Below, one piece after another: positions 50,592 through 58,655 of a stretch of DNA of 64,000 bases (position 1 is its first letter; each line of letters opens with the position of its first letter). A program made the translations under genes and the position numbers. The stretch is from an uncultured Acidobacteriota bacterium (lineage in GTDB: Bacteria; Acidobacteriota; Thermoanaerobaculia; Gp7-AA8), in contig CALMZP010000032.1 in the NCBI GenBank assembly GCA_937870635.1, forward strand, positions 62,001-126,000. Direction: 5' to 3'. Under the pieces are notes generated by a model that worked only from the letters and a program-made list of their open reading frames with translations, was not told the DNA's origin and did not search any database.

Positions 50592-50966
50592 TTACAGCGT
50601 TTCGAACGCTCGCTGCAGCCGCTCTCGCGAATCGAGCACCGCTTCTTCGATGAATGCATCGGGTCCGGCGGCCTCGAGGGCGCAGAACGGATCGACGGCC
50701 GACACGATGCACTTGCCCGCGGACTCCTCGTAGATCACCACGTTACTCTGCAGGATCGCACCGACATCCGGCTCCCGCTCCACCGCTCGTGAAGAGAGCG
50801 CGGTCCAGGCGCCGAGGAGTGTGCATTTCGGGCCGGTGGAGGGGAGGTTGACCTCGGACACGACATTGAGCGCCTGCTCGGCCAGGGCGCGCTTCGTCCG
50901 CTGGACGGCTTCATCGAAATGCTGATGAACTCTTTTTCTCGTTCCAAAACGGGTCTGCTCAATCAC
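50592..50966 (-). CDS. DUF302-family protein
   Basis: The 124-aa product has the DUF302 layout: an N-terminal helix FDEAVQRTKRALAEQALNVV, then LLGAWTALSSRAVEREPDVG aligned to the family's AHxALxxxPDIGLLLP block, the strand SNVVIYEE and the end IVSAVDPFCALEA. Start is GTG at 50966 after aggagccctccc. DUF302 proteins are small, soluble or periplasmic and of unknown role, often near heavy-metal or redox genes. A broken relative lies at 23170-23343. Confidence 0.75.
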   Translation of the reverse strand: MIEQTRFGTRKRVHQHFDEAVQRTKRALAEQALNVVSEVNLPSTGPKCTLLGAWTALSSRAVEREPDVGAILQSNVVIYEESAGKCIVSAVDPFCALEAAGPDAFIEEAVLDSRERLQRAFETL

Positions 50967-51115
50967 GGGAGGGCTCCTGTGTAACCGGTTACAGTCGTGC
51001 ACGAATCATGTCAACCCTCGATACACTCCGTCAATCATGGGCGAACGTCGGCTGGCCACGGCCATCGAATGGCTCGCCGACGGGAAGGCCATGGACTGGA
51101 AATACGCCAAGAATT

Positions 51116-51203
51116 AGTGCTGGTGCAGGGTGCAGGAAACAAAGCTGGACGCAGCGCCTCAGCACGCAGCACTCAGCACCAGCACCCGGCACCAGCACCC
51201 GGC
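51116..51203. repeat. Heptamer-word repeat (cagcact / cagcacc family)
   Basis: tgctggtgcagggtgcagg (51119-51137) faces cagcactcagcaccagcacc (51168-51187) and further cagcaccc words to 51203. Same word family as 35046-35085 and 50551-50588. The rest of the 333-bp gap (50967-51300) has no gene; the promoter for the riboswitch transcript should lie between 51230 and 51300. Confidence 0.7.
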
Positions 51204-51304
51204 AGACGCCTACAGCCGGGTTCGCCAAATCTCGGATACTCAAGAGCTTACGCCCGAAATAGATCGCGTGTGATATTGTTATACGCACCAACAAGAATCG
51301 CGAC

Positions 51305-51390
51305 CACGCGATAAGGGCAAACCCCCGGTGACGGGGTGACGCAAAGCTACGGGCCTGAATGAGTGGTTCATTCAGGCAGCCGGGCTGCCG
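51305..51390 (+). promoter_or_regulatory. Cyclic-di-GMP-I (GEMM) riboswitch aptamer
   Basis: The segment carries the GEMM-I landmarks in order: agggcaaacc (51314-51323), a stem ccccg/cgggg closed by a GTGA tetraloop, gacgcaaagc (51338-51347), tacgggcct as tetraloop-receptor side, a variable stem cctgaatga/ttcattcagg, and caggcagccgggctgccg. Order and spacing follow the Vibrio Vc2 aptamer closely. It precedes the beta-helix gene and the exopolysaccharide operon, a normal c-di-GMP target. Preference for c-di-GMP over cGAMP is not decided here. Confidence 0.88.
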
Positions 51391-51414
51391 AACGTGAAGC
51401 CTGCAGAACAGGGC

Positions 51415-51443
51415 GTCCGGCACACGTGGTCGTGCCGGAGGAC
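51415..51443 (+). promoter_or_regulatory. Candidate expression platform: hairpin covering the ribosome-binding site
   Basis: gtccggcac (51415-51423) can pair with gtgccgga (51432-51439), and ggac (51440-51443) can extend it. The ggagg ribosome-binding site of the beta-helix gene (51437-51441, ATG at 51448) is inside the right arm, suggesting translational control by the upstream aptamer. Confidence 0.55.
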
Positions 51444-51447
51444 CCTG

Positions 51448-53358
51448 ATGCGATTCCTGGCCGCCGTTGCGGTGTCAGCCTTGTTTGTTCCTGGCGTTGC
51501 GCGCGCAGCGACGTACTACGTCGCCACCACCGGCAACGACGCGAGCAACGGTTCCATCGCGGCACCGTTCCGAACGATCACCAAAGGTGCAGCGGTCGCT
51601 CGTCCCGGCGACACGATCAGCGTCCGTGGCGGCGTTTACAACGAAATCGTGAAGGCTTCCGTGAAGGGAACCGCGGCCGCGCGCATCACCATTCAATCGT
51701 ATCCCGGCGAGAAAGCGGTCATCGACGGCAGCGGCACGGCAGCGTCCACCGATCTCGTGCAGCTCGGGAGCGCCGAATATCTCGACTTCAGCGGCTTCGA
51801 AGTCCGCAATTCAACGCGCCTCGGCATCGCCGGCTGGGGCTCGAAGAATGTCCGCATCCTGAACAACACCGTGACGCGCTCGCACCGCGGCGCCATCTAC
51901 GTCGGGTACACGACTCCCGGCGCGGTCTCCGACATCACCATCGCGGACAACGTCGTCTACAACAACGTGCTCGAGAATCAGCTCCACAATCTCAACGGTG
52001 GATGGGGGCAGTCGATCTCAGTGCAGAACACCGACCGCGCGACGATCACCCGCAACCGCGTGTACGAGAACGACGGCGAGGGAATCGTCGTCGTGTTGAG
52101 CGACAACGTCCTTGTTCAGGCGAACGAGGTCTCCGACAGCTTCAGCGTCGGCATCTACCTCGACAACGCGCAGTACACGACCGTCGACGGCAACTTCGTT
52201 TACAGCACGGGCAACAGCCGCTACTTCCGGTCGGGTTACCCGGCGTCGGGAATCGCCACGGCAAACGAGTCGTACAGCTCTGCGAATCCGCTCACGGATC
52301 TCACGATCACGAACAACATCGTCGTCGATGCCCGTTACGGCTTCTATTACGGTGCGTTCGAAGCCGGCGGCGGCCTGAAGAACACGACGGTTGCGAACAA
52401 CACGTTTTACAAAGCGCGCACGGCCATGGTGTGGCTCGAAGCCGACGCGCACGCGAACAACGCGTTCCAGAACAACATCTTCTTCCAGGCTGGCGGCGGC
52501 GTGATGCACACCGGCACGGTGACCGGCTCGACGTTCCGTAACAACAACTGGTACGGCGGCAACGCCGGTATCGCGGCCGGTGCCGGCGACATCATCGGCG
52601 ACCCGAAGCTCGTCAATGCCGGCGGCCTGCGGGCGGACGACTACAAGCTCGCGGCCCTCTCACCGTCGATTCACACCGCGGTTGACGTGGCCAGCGTCGC
52701 CAAAGACTTCTGGGGCAACACGCGCTCGGCAGCGTATGACATCGGCGCGCACGAGCAGAGCGTCTCTCTCGGCAGCAGCAGCCCGGTTGGCATCGAGCTC
52801 GATGCTCCGTCGGGTTTCCGCGCCGTCGCGCAGAGCGCCGTGTCGGTGCACCTGAGCTGGACGGCCGTCGAAGGGGCGAGCGGCTATCGCATCTATCGCG
52901 ATCGCTCGCTCGTGGGCAGCGCGAGCACGACCTCGTGGAGCGACGACGACCTGACGCCGGTTCGCAGCTATTCCTACGTCGTCACGGCGGTGGCCGGCAC
53001 GAACGAGTCCGCGCCGAGCGCGACCGTTGTGGTGACGACTCCGGCGGCGCGTGAGACCCAGGCCCCGTCGGTGCCGGGAGCTCTGAAGGCCGAGGCATTG
53101 GGCACGTCCCAGATCAAACTGACTTGGGAGCGCTCGACCGACAACAACGGCGTCACGGGGTACGACGTCTACCGGAACGGTGCGCATGTGGCCACGGTCA
53201 CTGCCACGACCTGGATCGACAGCGGCCTCGCCGCCGCAACGACTTACACGTACGAGGTCGCTGCGCATGACGCGGCCGGCAACTACTCGGGGCGGGCCAC
53301 GGCGAGCGCGACCACAGCGGCTTCGAACGGTCGAGCTCGTGTGGCAGGACGCAAATAA
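51448..53358 (+). CDS. Exported right-handed beta-helix protein with two fibronectin type III domains
   Basis: The 636-aa protein has a signal peptide (1-20, ending GVARA), then YYVATTGNDASNGS and PFRTITKGAAVARPGD, the opening of parallel beta-helix (polysaccharide-lyase-like) proteins, and about eight asparagine-rich coils (VRILNNTVTRSHRG, LTDLTITNNIVVDAR, TTVANNTFYKART) to about residue 440. Two FN3 domains follow (about 455-545 and 550-632, VHLSWTAVEGASGYRIYRD and IKLTWERSTDNNGVTGYDVY). As first gene under the c-di-GMP riboswitch it may bind, modify or cleave the exopolysaccharide; no lyase residues are identified. Confidence 0.88.
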   Translation: MRFLAAVAVSALFVPGVARAATYYVATTGNDASNGSIAAPFRTITKGAAVARPGDTISVRGGVYNEIVKASVKGTAAARITIQSYPGEKAVIDGSGTAASTDLVQLGSAEYLDFSGFEVRNSTRLGIAGWGSKNVRILNNTVTRSHRGAIYVGYTTPGAVSDITIADNVVYNNVLENQLHNLNGGWGQSISVQNTDRATITRNRVYENDGEGIVVVLSDNVLVQANEVSDSFSVGIYLDNAQYTTVDGNFVYSTGNSRYFRSGYPASGIATANESYSSANPLTDLTITNNIVVDARYGFYYGAFEAGGGLKNTTVANNTFYKARTAMVWLEADAHANNAFQNNIFFQAGGGVMHTGTVTGSTFRNNNWYGGNAGIAAGAGDIIGDPKLVNAGGLRADDYKLAALSPSIHTAVDVASVAKDFWGNTRSAAYDIGAHEQSVSLGSSSPVGIELDAPSGFRAVAQSAVSVHLSWTAVEGASGYRIYRDRSLVGSASTTSWSDDDLTPVRSYSYVVTAVAGTNESAPSATVVVTTPAARETQAPSVPGALKAEALGTSQIKLTWERSTDNNGVTGYDVYRNGAHVATVTATTWIDSGLAAATTYTYEVAAHDAAGNYSGRATASATTAASNGRARVAGRK

Positions 53359-53423
53359 TTCTGGCCGTCGATTTGCACTGAGGCTCGGCTGGACGTGCAA
53401 AAACGGCACGTGGGTTCCGAGCC

Positions 53424-54167
53424 ATGACCACCTACGACTTCGAATACGAGACTCCCCGCCGCCAGAAGATCGCTCCTCGTTCGCGCAAACAGGCCCGCCG
53501 GGCGAAAGGCATCATCTTTCTCGGTGAAGACACAGCCGCGTACTACTACGATCTTTCCACGCGTCACCCCGTCGGGGCCGCGCTCAAACGCGCGGTCGAC
53601 CTCCTCGGCTCCACCATCCTGATCACCCTCCTCGCGCCCCTGTTTCTCCTGATCATCTTCCTGGTGAAGGCGACCAGTCCGGGCCCGATCATCTTCCGGC
53701 AGCGCCGCATCGGATTCCGCTGTCTCGAATTCGACATGTACAAGTTCCGCACGATGTACGACGGCGCGCACCTGAAGGAGAAGGAGCTGGCCGCCAAGGC
53801 GGGCGGGTCGTTCCTGAAACTGGCGAACGATCCCCGCATCACGAAGATCGGCGGCTTTCTGCGCAAATACAGCCTCGATGAACTGCCGCAGCTCTTCAAC
53901 GTTCTGGAAGGGACCATGAGCCTGGTAGGTCCACGGCCTCTTCTGAAATCGGACCTCGACAAGCTTCCCCGTCGCAGCACGCTTCGTCGTTTCGCGACCC
54001 CTCCCGGCATCACCGGCCTATGGCAGGTCTCCGGGCGCAGCAGTTGCACAGAGCAGCAAAGGCTTCAGCTCGACAGGGAGTACGTCGATCGCTGGAGTCT
54101 GTCTCTGGACCTGCGCATCCTGATCCGCACCATCTCAGTCGTAGTGACCGGACGAGGGGCCGTTTGA
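53424..54167 (+). CDS. Polyprenyl-phosphate sugar-1-phosphate transferase (priming enzyme)
   Basis: The 247-aa protein has one membrane segment (about residues 52-80, VDLLGSTILITLLAPLFLLI) and the bacterial sugar transferase domain: PGPIIFRQRRIGFRC, YKFRTMYDGA, the Asp-Glu block LRKYSLDELPQLFNVLEGTM, SLVGPRPL and GITGLWQVSGRS. It is the short WcaJ/WbaP-C form that starts repeat-unit assembly on undecaprenyl phosphate. First biosynthetic gene of the EPS operon. Its last codons lie in a 31-bp tandem duplication shared with the next gene start. Confidence 0.93.
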   Translation: MTTYDFEYETPRRQKIAPRSRKQARRAKGIIFLGEDTAAYYYDLSTRHPVGAALKRAVDLLGSTILITLLAPLFLLIIFLVKATSPGPIIFRQRRIGFRCLEFDMYKFRTMYDGAHLKEKELAAKAGGSFLKLANDPRITKIGGFLRKYSLDELPQLFNVLEGTMSLVGPRPLLKSDLDKLPRRSTLRRFATPPGITGLWQVSGRSSCTEQQRLQLDREYVDRWSLSLDLRILIRTISVVVTGRGAV

Positions 54168-54201
54168 AAACGTAGTGACCGGGCGAGGGGCCGTTTGAAA
54201 A
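54140..54201 (+). repeat. 31-bp tandem duplication across the gene junction
   Basis: Copies 54140-54170 and 54171-54201 differ at one base (gaccggacgagg / gaccgggcgagg). Each contains gaggggccgtttgaaaa. The first copy supplies the stop of the transferase gene; the second supplies ribosome-binding site gagggg and the TTG start of the Wzz-like gene. Confidence 0.9.
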
Positions 54202-54929
54202 ACCGAAACAGAAACGCAAGACAGAATTTCGTTCCACGATCGGAAGCCGTAGCAGGAGCCGGCTTTTCGGAGCCCGTTCTGGCGACGCCTTCAGCAGCCG
54301 CCCCGGCTTACTCCGCGACACATGCCCAGCCCCCCTTTGCTTCGCGCGATGCCTATGCGGCCATCGGCCGGCACTGGAAGCCGGTCGCGGCGGCGGCGAT
54401 CGCCGGAATGATCGTGGCGTGGCTCTTCACCGCCCTGCAACCCGACCGCTATCGGGCCACTCTGCTCGCCGCCGTCTCCCCTCTCGGCGAGACGTTGAAC
54501 GCTACGGATGTTCTGCGCGGCGTGGAGGTCCTGGAGCAGCGCACCGTCGTCGCGACAGTCGCTGCGCTCGCATCGACACCCTCCACGACCCGGCCGGCGA
54601 CCCAGCCTGACACCGCCGGGTACACGATCGACGCGTCTGTCGTTCCCAACACAAACCTCGTGCGCATTCATGTCGAGGGTCCGGACGCCGCACGCGCCAC
54701 AGCAATCGCGAACGGTCTTCCGGCAATCCTCAGTCAGCACACCCGTTCGATGTTCAAGCTGTACGGAGTAACGCCGGTGTCACCCGCTACGCGGCCGACG
54801 GAGCCTGTCTCCTCGGCCTCGGCGCGCGCGATTCTGGCCGGGTTGCTGATCGGGCTCGTCATCGGCGCTGCCATCGCAATCGGTATCGACAAATCCCGCC
54901 GCCTTTCACCCACCGGAATCCACGCGTAA
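54195..54929 (+). CDS. Wzz-like polysaccharide chain-length/co-polymerase protein
   Basis: The 244-aa protein has two membrane helices (about residues 60-80, PVAAAAIAGMIVAWLFTALQ, and 212-232, AILAGLLIGLVIGAAIAIGI) flanking a periplasmic helical region with LNATDVLRGVEVLEQRTVVA, and a basic tail, as in Wzz/PCP-1 proteins, though shorter. No kinase domain or tyrosine cluster is attached. TTG start after gagggg, both inside the second copy of the 31-bp duplication. An N-terminal extension of about 50 residues is low-complexity and proline-rich. Confidence 0.75.
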   Translation: MKNRNRNARQNFVPRSEAVAGAGFSEPVLATPSAAAPAYSATHAQPPFASRDAYAAIGRHWKPVAAAAIAGMIVAWLFTALQPDRYRATLLAAVSPLGETLNATDVLRGVEVLEQRTVVATVAALASTPSTTRPATQPDTAGYTIDASVVPNTNLVRIHVEGPDAARATAIANGLPAILSQHTRSMFKLYGVTPVSPATRPTEPVSSASARAILAGLLIGLVIGAAIAIGIDKSRRLSPTGIHA

Positions 54930-54966
54930 CGGATCTCAGTGGCAAGGGGGCGCCCATTCGCACTTC

Positions 54967-56355
54967 ATGTCAGCAGAGATCACAACTGCCGCGCGGACTT
55001 ACGCGCGCGCCGAGGCGTCGGCGCAAGGCCTCGATGAGAGCCGCGGCAGCGCTCTGGCGGCATCGCTCGGGCTGCCGATTCTCGCTGCAATCCTTTACCT
55101 GAATCTCTCCGACGTCGTAGCCCGCCGCACCCCGATCCCCTCCCTTCTCCAGCCACTCATTCTTCTCCTGGCGATCGCCGTCATCGTTCACAGAGACCGA
55201 TTTCAGCCACGAGCGATCGCGGCGAGCGCGCTGGCGCTGCTGGCGCTCGTCTACTGCGTCGTCCTGGTCGCCGGCACGTCGTGGTCCGAAAACCCGGCCG
55301 CGGCCGACGCGAAGGTCCTCGAGGGAGTGCGCGGGCTGATCATCCTTCTGATCGCCGGATCGCTCGGCTCGACCTGGACGGCGGTGCGCCGGGCTGTGGC
55401 GGTGATCGCACTCGGCGCGGCCCTGCTCGCGGCACTCACCCTCTTCCAGGGGGTGACCGGGCGCTTCGATCTCGATTTCTTCGGTCTTGCGCGCAGCGAA
55501 CGCGGCCACATCTTCGCGCGGGTCTCGGACATCCGCGCCAGCGGGCCGATCGGGGATCCGAATTTCTATGGACAGATCCTCGTGATGGCTTTCCCTCTGG
55601 CCGCATTCTTCGGCTGGAACGCCGCCCGGCGGCGCGACAGGGTCGTCTTCCTCACGGCAGCGGCTCTCATCGCCGCGGGCACGGCACTGACCTATTCGCG
55701 CGGGTCGCTTCTGGCCCTGGCCATTGCCGGCGCCATGACAGTCGTCGTGCTCAGGGTCAGGTTGATGCACGTCTTCGCGCTCCTGCTCCTCGCGGCGGTC
55801 CTGGCCCCGTCGAACCTGACGCAGCGTTTCCTTTCCCTGGGCGGTACCGAAGGAGTGGTGCAAGGCATCGAGCGCGATTCCTCGGTCGACCGGCGGAAGC
55901 TCGACGCGGCGGTGGCCCTTCGGATGTTCGATGAACATCCTCTGGTGGGCGTGGGAACCGGCGCGTTCAGCCATCACTACGTGCGATACGCGAACGAGGT
56001 TGGATCCAGCGCGCGGCAGTACGGGCTGCTCAATGCTAATCAGGCTGCGCACTCTCTCTATCTCGAGCTGGCGGCTGAAACGGGCCTGGCCGGGCTCATC
56101 GCGTTCGGAACGATGATGGCAGCGGCGTTCGCGATGCTGCTCGACGCACGCCGGAAACTCGTTGCCCGCGGCCTCCCCGGCTACGCGGCAATCACGGCGG
56201 CGCTTTTCATCGCCCTGACCGGCTATCTCGTTTCCAGCATCTTTCTTCACGGCGCTTTTCAGCGCTACCTTTGGCTTCTCCTCGGCCTTTCCGCCGCGGT
56301 GACCCGGCTCGCTTCGCGGGAAAGCGCGGCGTCCGGACCACCGGAGTCGGCATGA
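54967..56355 (+). CDS. O-antigen ligase/polymerase-like membrane protein
   Basis: The 462-aa protein has about eleven hydrophobic helices and the large periplasmic loop of the Wzy/WaaL family (PF04932): YSRGSLLALAIAGAMTVVVL before the loop and ERDSSVDRRKLDAAVALRMF then HPLVGVGTGAFSHHY in it. It probably polymerises or ligates the repeat unit outside the inner membrane. It overlaps the next gene by ATGA (56352-56355). The family is defined by topology more than sequence, so Wzy and WaaL roles cannot be separated. Confidence 0.88.
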   Translation: MSAEITTAARTYARAEASAQGLDESRGSALAASLGLPILAAILYLNLSDVVARRTPIPSLLQPLILLLAIAVIVHRDRFQPRAIAASALALLALVYCVVLVAGTSWSENPAAADAKVLEGVRGLIILLIAGSLGSTWTAVRRAVAVIALGAALLAALTLFQGVTGRFDLDFFGLARSERGHIFARVSDIRASGPIGDPNFYGQILVMAFPLAAFFGWNAARRRDRVVFLTAAALIAAGTALTYSRGSLLALAIAGAMTVVVLRVRLMHVFALLLLAAVLAPSNLTQRFLSLGGTEGVVQGIERDSSVDRRKLDAAVALRMFDEHPLVGVGTGAFSHHYVRYANEVGSSARQYGLLNANQAAHSLYLELAAETGLAGLIAFGTMMAAAFAMLLDARRKLVARGLPGYAAITAALFIALTGYLVSSIFLHGAFQRYLWLLLGLSAAVTRLASRESAASGPPESA

Positions 56356-58655
56356 CGGCGGCGAACGAGTCGGCGCTCAAAGCTGCGCTCCCTGAATCTG
56401 AGGAACAGCCGGCGGTATCGCCCGCAACGGGGCCGCGCGTGAGGACGCCCGTTGCGGTGCTGGTGACCCGGTTCCCGCGCATCGCCGAAACGTTCATCCT
56501 TCGGGAGATCAATGAGCTCGAGCGGCTCGGCCAGCCGGTGGTTCTCGTGCCTCTTCTCAGGAACTACAGCCCCGTCGTGCATGAAGAGGCGAAGCCATGG
56601 ATGGGGCGCGCGCTGTTCATGCCGCTCATGTCGTTCGCCATCCTTCGCGCGAACGTCCTCCGGCTGGTGCGCGAGCCTCGACGCTACCTCGGCCTTCTGC
56701 TCACGCTGATCATCCAGACCCTGATCCGGCCCAGCGTGATGCTTCGAACGATCGCTCTTTTCCCGAAGTCGGTCTACCTGGCTTCCCGCCTTCCGAAGCT
56801 CGGCATCAGGCACGCCCACGCACACTTCGCCGTTCATCCGGCGACGATGGCCTATATCATCGCTTCGCTGAGCAACATCACGTTCAGCTTCACGATCCAT
56901 GGCCCGGATGTCTTCGTCCATCGCCTTCTGCTGCGTGAAAAGATCGCCAAGGCGAAGTTCGTCCGCGCGGTCTCGACGTTCATCAAAGCGTTCGTGAGCG
57001 GCCTCTATCCGGAGGAGAGCGAAGGCAAGATCGAAGTGGTCCACGTCGGCGTGAACCCCGACGTGTACGTGGATGCCGCCATCAACTCGACGAGGCGAAG
57101 CCCGCGCATCCAGATCCTCTCGGTCGCGGCGCTGACCGAGGCGAAGGGGTATCACTTTCTGGTGGACGCGGTTGCGGCACTGGTCAAGGAGGGGGTCGAT
57201 CTCGAATGCCGCATCGTCGGCGACGGCCGGCAACGGGACGCGATCGCCGAACGCATCGCGCAGCATGGAATGGGCGACCGCTTCCGGATGATGGGCGCAC
57301 TGCCCCAGCACGAAGTGGCGCGGCTGCTCGGCGACGCCGACATTTTCGTACTCCCGAGCGTGATTGCCTGGAACGGCCAGATGGACGGGATTCCCATTTC
57401 GCTCATGGAGGCCATGGCCGCCGGCAAGCCTGTGGTCGGGTCCGCAATCTCCGGCATTCCGGAGCTGGTGCAGCATGAGACGAACGGTGTTCTGGTCGAC
57501 GCGACTCATCCGGAACGGATTGCCGCCGCGATTCGAAGGCTGACCGACGATCCCGAGCTGCGGTTGAAGTTCGGCCGGAGTGGCCAGGAGCGCGTGCGTT
57601 CCGAATTCGACGTGAGGGTGACCTCGGCGAAAGTCATCGACCTTTTCTCCAGACACGATCGGCCGGAGCGGTCCGCGCACGAAGAGATCTCCAGACTCAA
57701 CTGGGGCCGGCTCAATACATGCGCGCTCGGCCTGCGCCGCCTGCGCGAGCGCCGCGACTCATTCGTCGCCGAGCTGACCATCACCGACGGAATCTCCTGG
57801 CGCGACGTGGTCGTCAAGAGGCAGCGTGGCCGAAGCGGCGAATCGAGATCAGCGTTCGACCGGGCTCGCGACGAATACCGCATCCTACGGGAGCTGCGCG
57901 AGAAAATGCCCGGTCCCGCCGCCGAACGGGCCGACGACATCTCCTACACGGTTCCACGCCCGCTCGTATTCGACGAGAAGCACGCGGCTCTCATCATGGA
58001 GCGCGCTCGCGGGAAAGCACTGGAAAGCCTGATCCGTTCATCGCGCAACAGCAGCCTCGGCCGAGGACTTCTGACGCCGCTCCGGAGGGCGGGACGCTGG
58101 CTGAAAGCGATGCAGGAGGTGACGCACATCGACGACGACGGGCGCCATCTGCTGACGGCCATCGTTGTCGTCGCCGCGCGGGATCTCGAGCTCGCCGCGG
58201 CAGCTCATCGTCCGCTGCGGCGTGAGCGGGAGAGGATCATCGAGACCTTGAGGATGCTCGAAACGCGTGTGGCGTCGAATCCCATACCGGCCGTGGGGCA
58301 TCATGGCGACTACTGGCCCGGCAACGTCTTCGTCGGAGAGCGCCGAGTGGAAGTGATCGACTTCGAGGGATTTCGCGAGGGTCTTTCGCTCGAAGACGTC
58401 GCATACTTCCTCATCCATCTCAGGATGTACTTCGACTATCCGATCTTCCGCCGTTACCTGCCGCGACTGGAGCAGTCCTTTCTGGACGGTTTCTCCGATG
58501 GTTCGCTGCGGGCCGACGACGACGCGCTGCGGCTCTTCAAGATCGCGAAGGGTCTGCAGGTCCTCGCGCGCGGCGGTGTCGCATCTGCGCGCGGACCGCG
58601 TGCGCGGTGGCATCGCACGCGTCTTCGCGAGCTGATCCTGGAGAGCGCGAGGTGA
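56352..58655 (+). CDS. GT4 glycosyltransferase fused to an aminoglycoside-phosphotransferase-like kinase domain
   Basis: The 767-aa protein has a GT-B domain (about 30-440) with RFPRIAETFILREINELERL, HAHFAVHPATMAYI, LSVAALTEAKGYHFLVDAVA and the acceptor block EAMAAGKPVVGSAISG, then an APH-like kinase fold (about 470-760): VVVKRQRG as the Lys strand, the catalytic loop GHHGDYWPGNVFVG (His651, Asp653, Asn658) and VEVIDFEGF as the metal-binding segment. Both modules look intact. Kinase activity on a lipid-linked sugar is a fair guess. It overlaps the flippase by GTGA. Confidence 0.85.
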   Translation: MTAANESALKAALPESEEQPAVSPATGPRVRTPVAVLVTRFPRIAETFILREINELERLGQPVVLVPLLRNYSPVVHEEAKPWMGRALFMPLMSFAILRANVLRLVREPRRYLGLLLTLIIQTLIRPSVMLRTIALFPKSVYLASRLPKLGIRHAHAHFAVHPATMAYIIASLSNITFSFTIHGPDVFVHRLLLREKIAKAKFVRAVSTFIKAFVSGLYPEESEGKIEVVHVGVNPDVYVDAAINSTRRSPRIQILSVAALTEAKGYHFLVDAVAALVKEGVDLECRIVGDGRQRDAIAERIAQHGMGDRFRMMGALPQHEVARLLGDADIFVLPSVIAWNGQMDGIPISLMEAMAAGKPVVGSAISGIPELVQHETNGVLVDATHPERIAAAIRRLTDDPELRLKFGRSGQERVRSEFDVRVTSAKVIDLFSRHDRPERSAHEEISRLNWGRLNTCALGLRRLRERRDSFVAELTITDGISWRDVVVKRQRGRSGESRSAFDRARDEYRILRELREKMPGPAAERADDISYTVPRPLVFDEKHAALIMERARGKALESLIRSSRNSSLGRGLLTPLRRAGRWLKAMQEVTHIDDDGRHLLTAIVVVAARDLELAAAAHRPLRRERERIIETLRMLETRVASNPIPAVGHHGDYWPGNVFVGERRVEVIDFEGFREGLSLEDVAYFLIHLRMYFDYPIFRRYLPRLEQSFLDGFSDGSLRADDDALRLFKIAKGLQVLARGGVASARGPRARWHRTRLRELILESAR

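Noticed and set aside
51036-51116. 26-codon plus-strand frame MGERRLATAIEWLADGKAMD...
   Set aside because: Too short, no ribosome-binding site, no homologue recognised; sits before the repeat at 51116.
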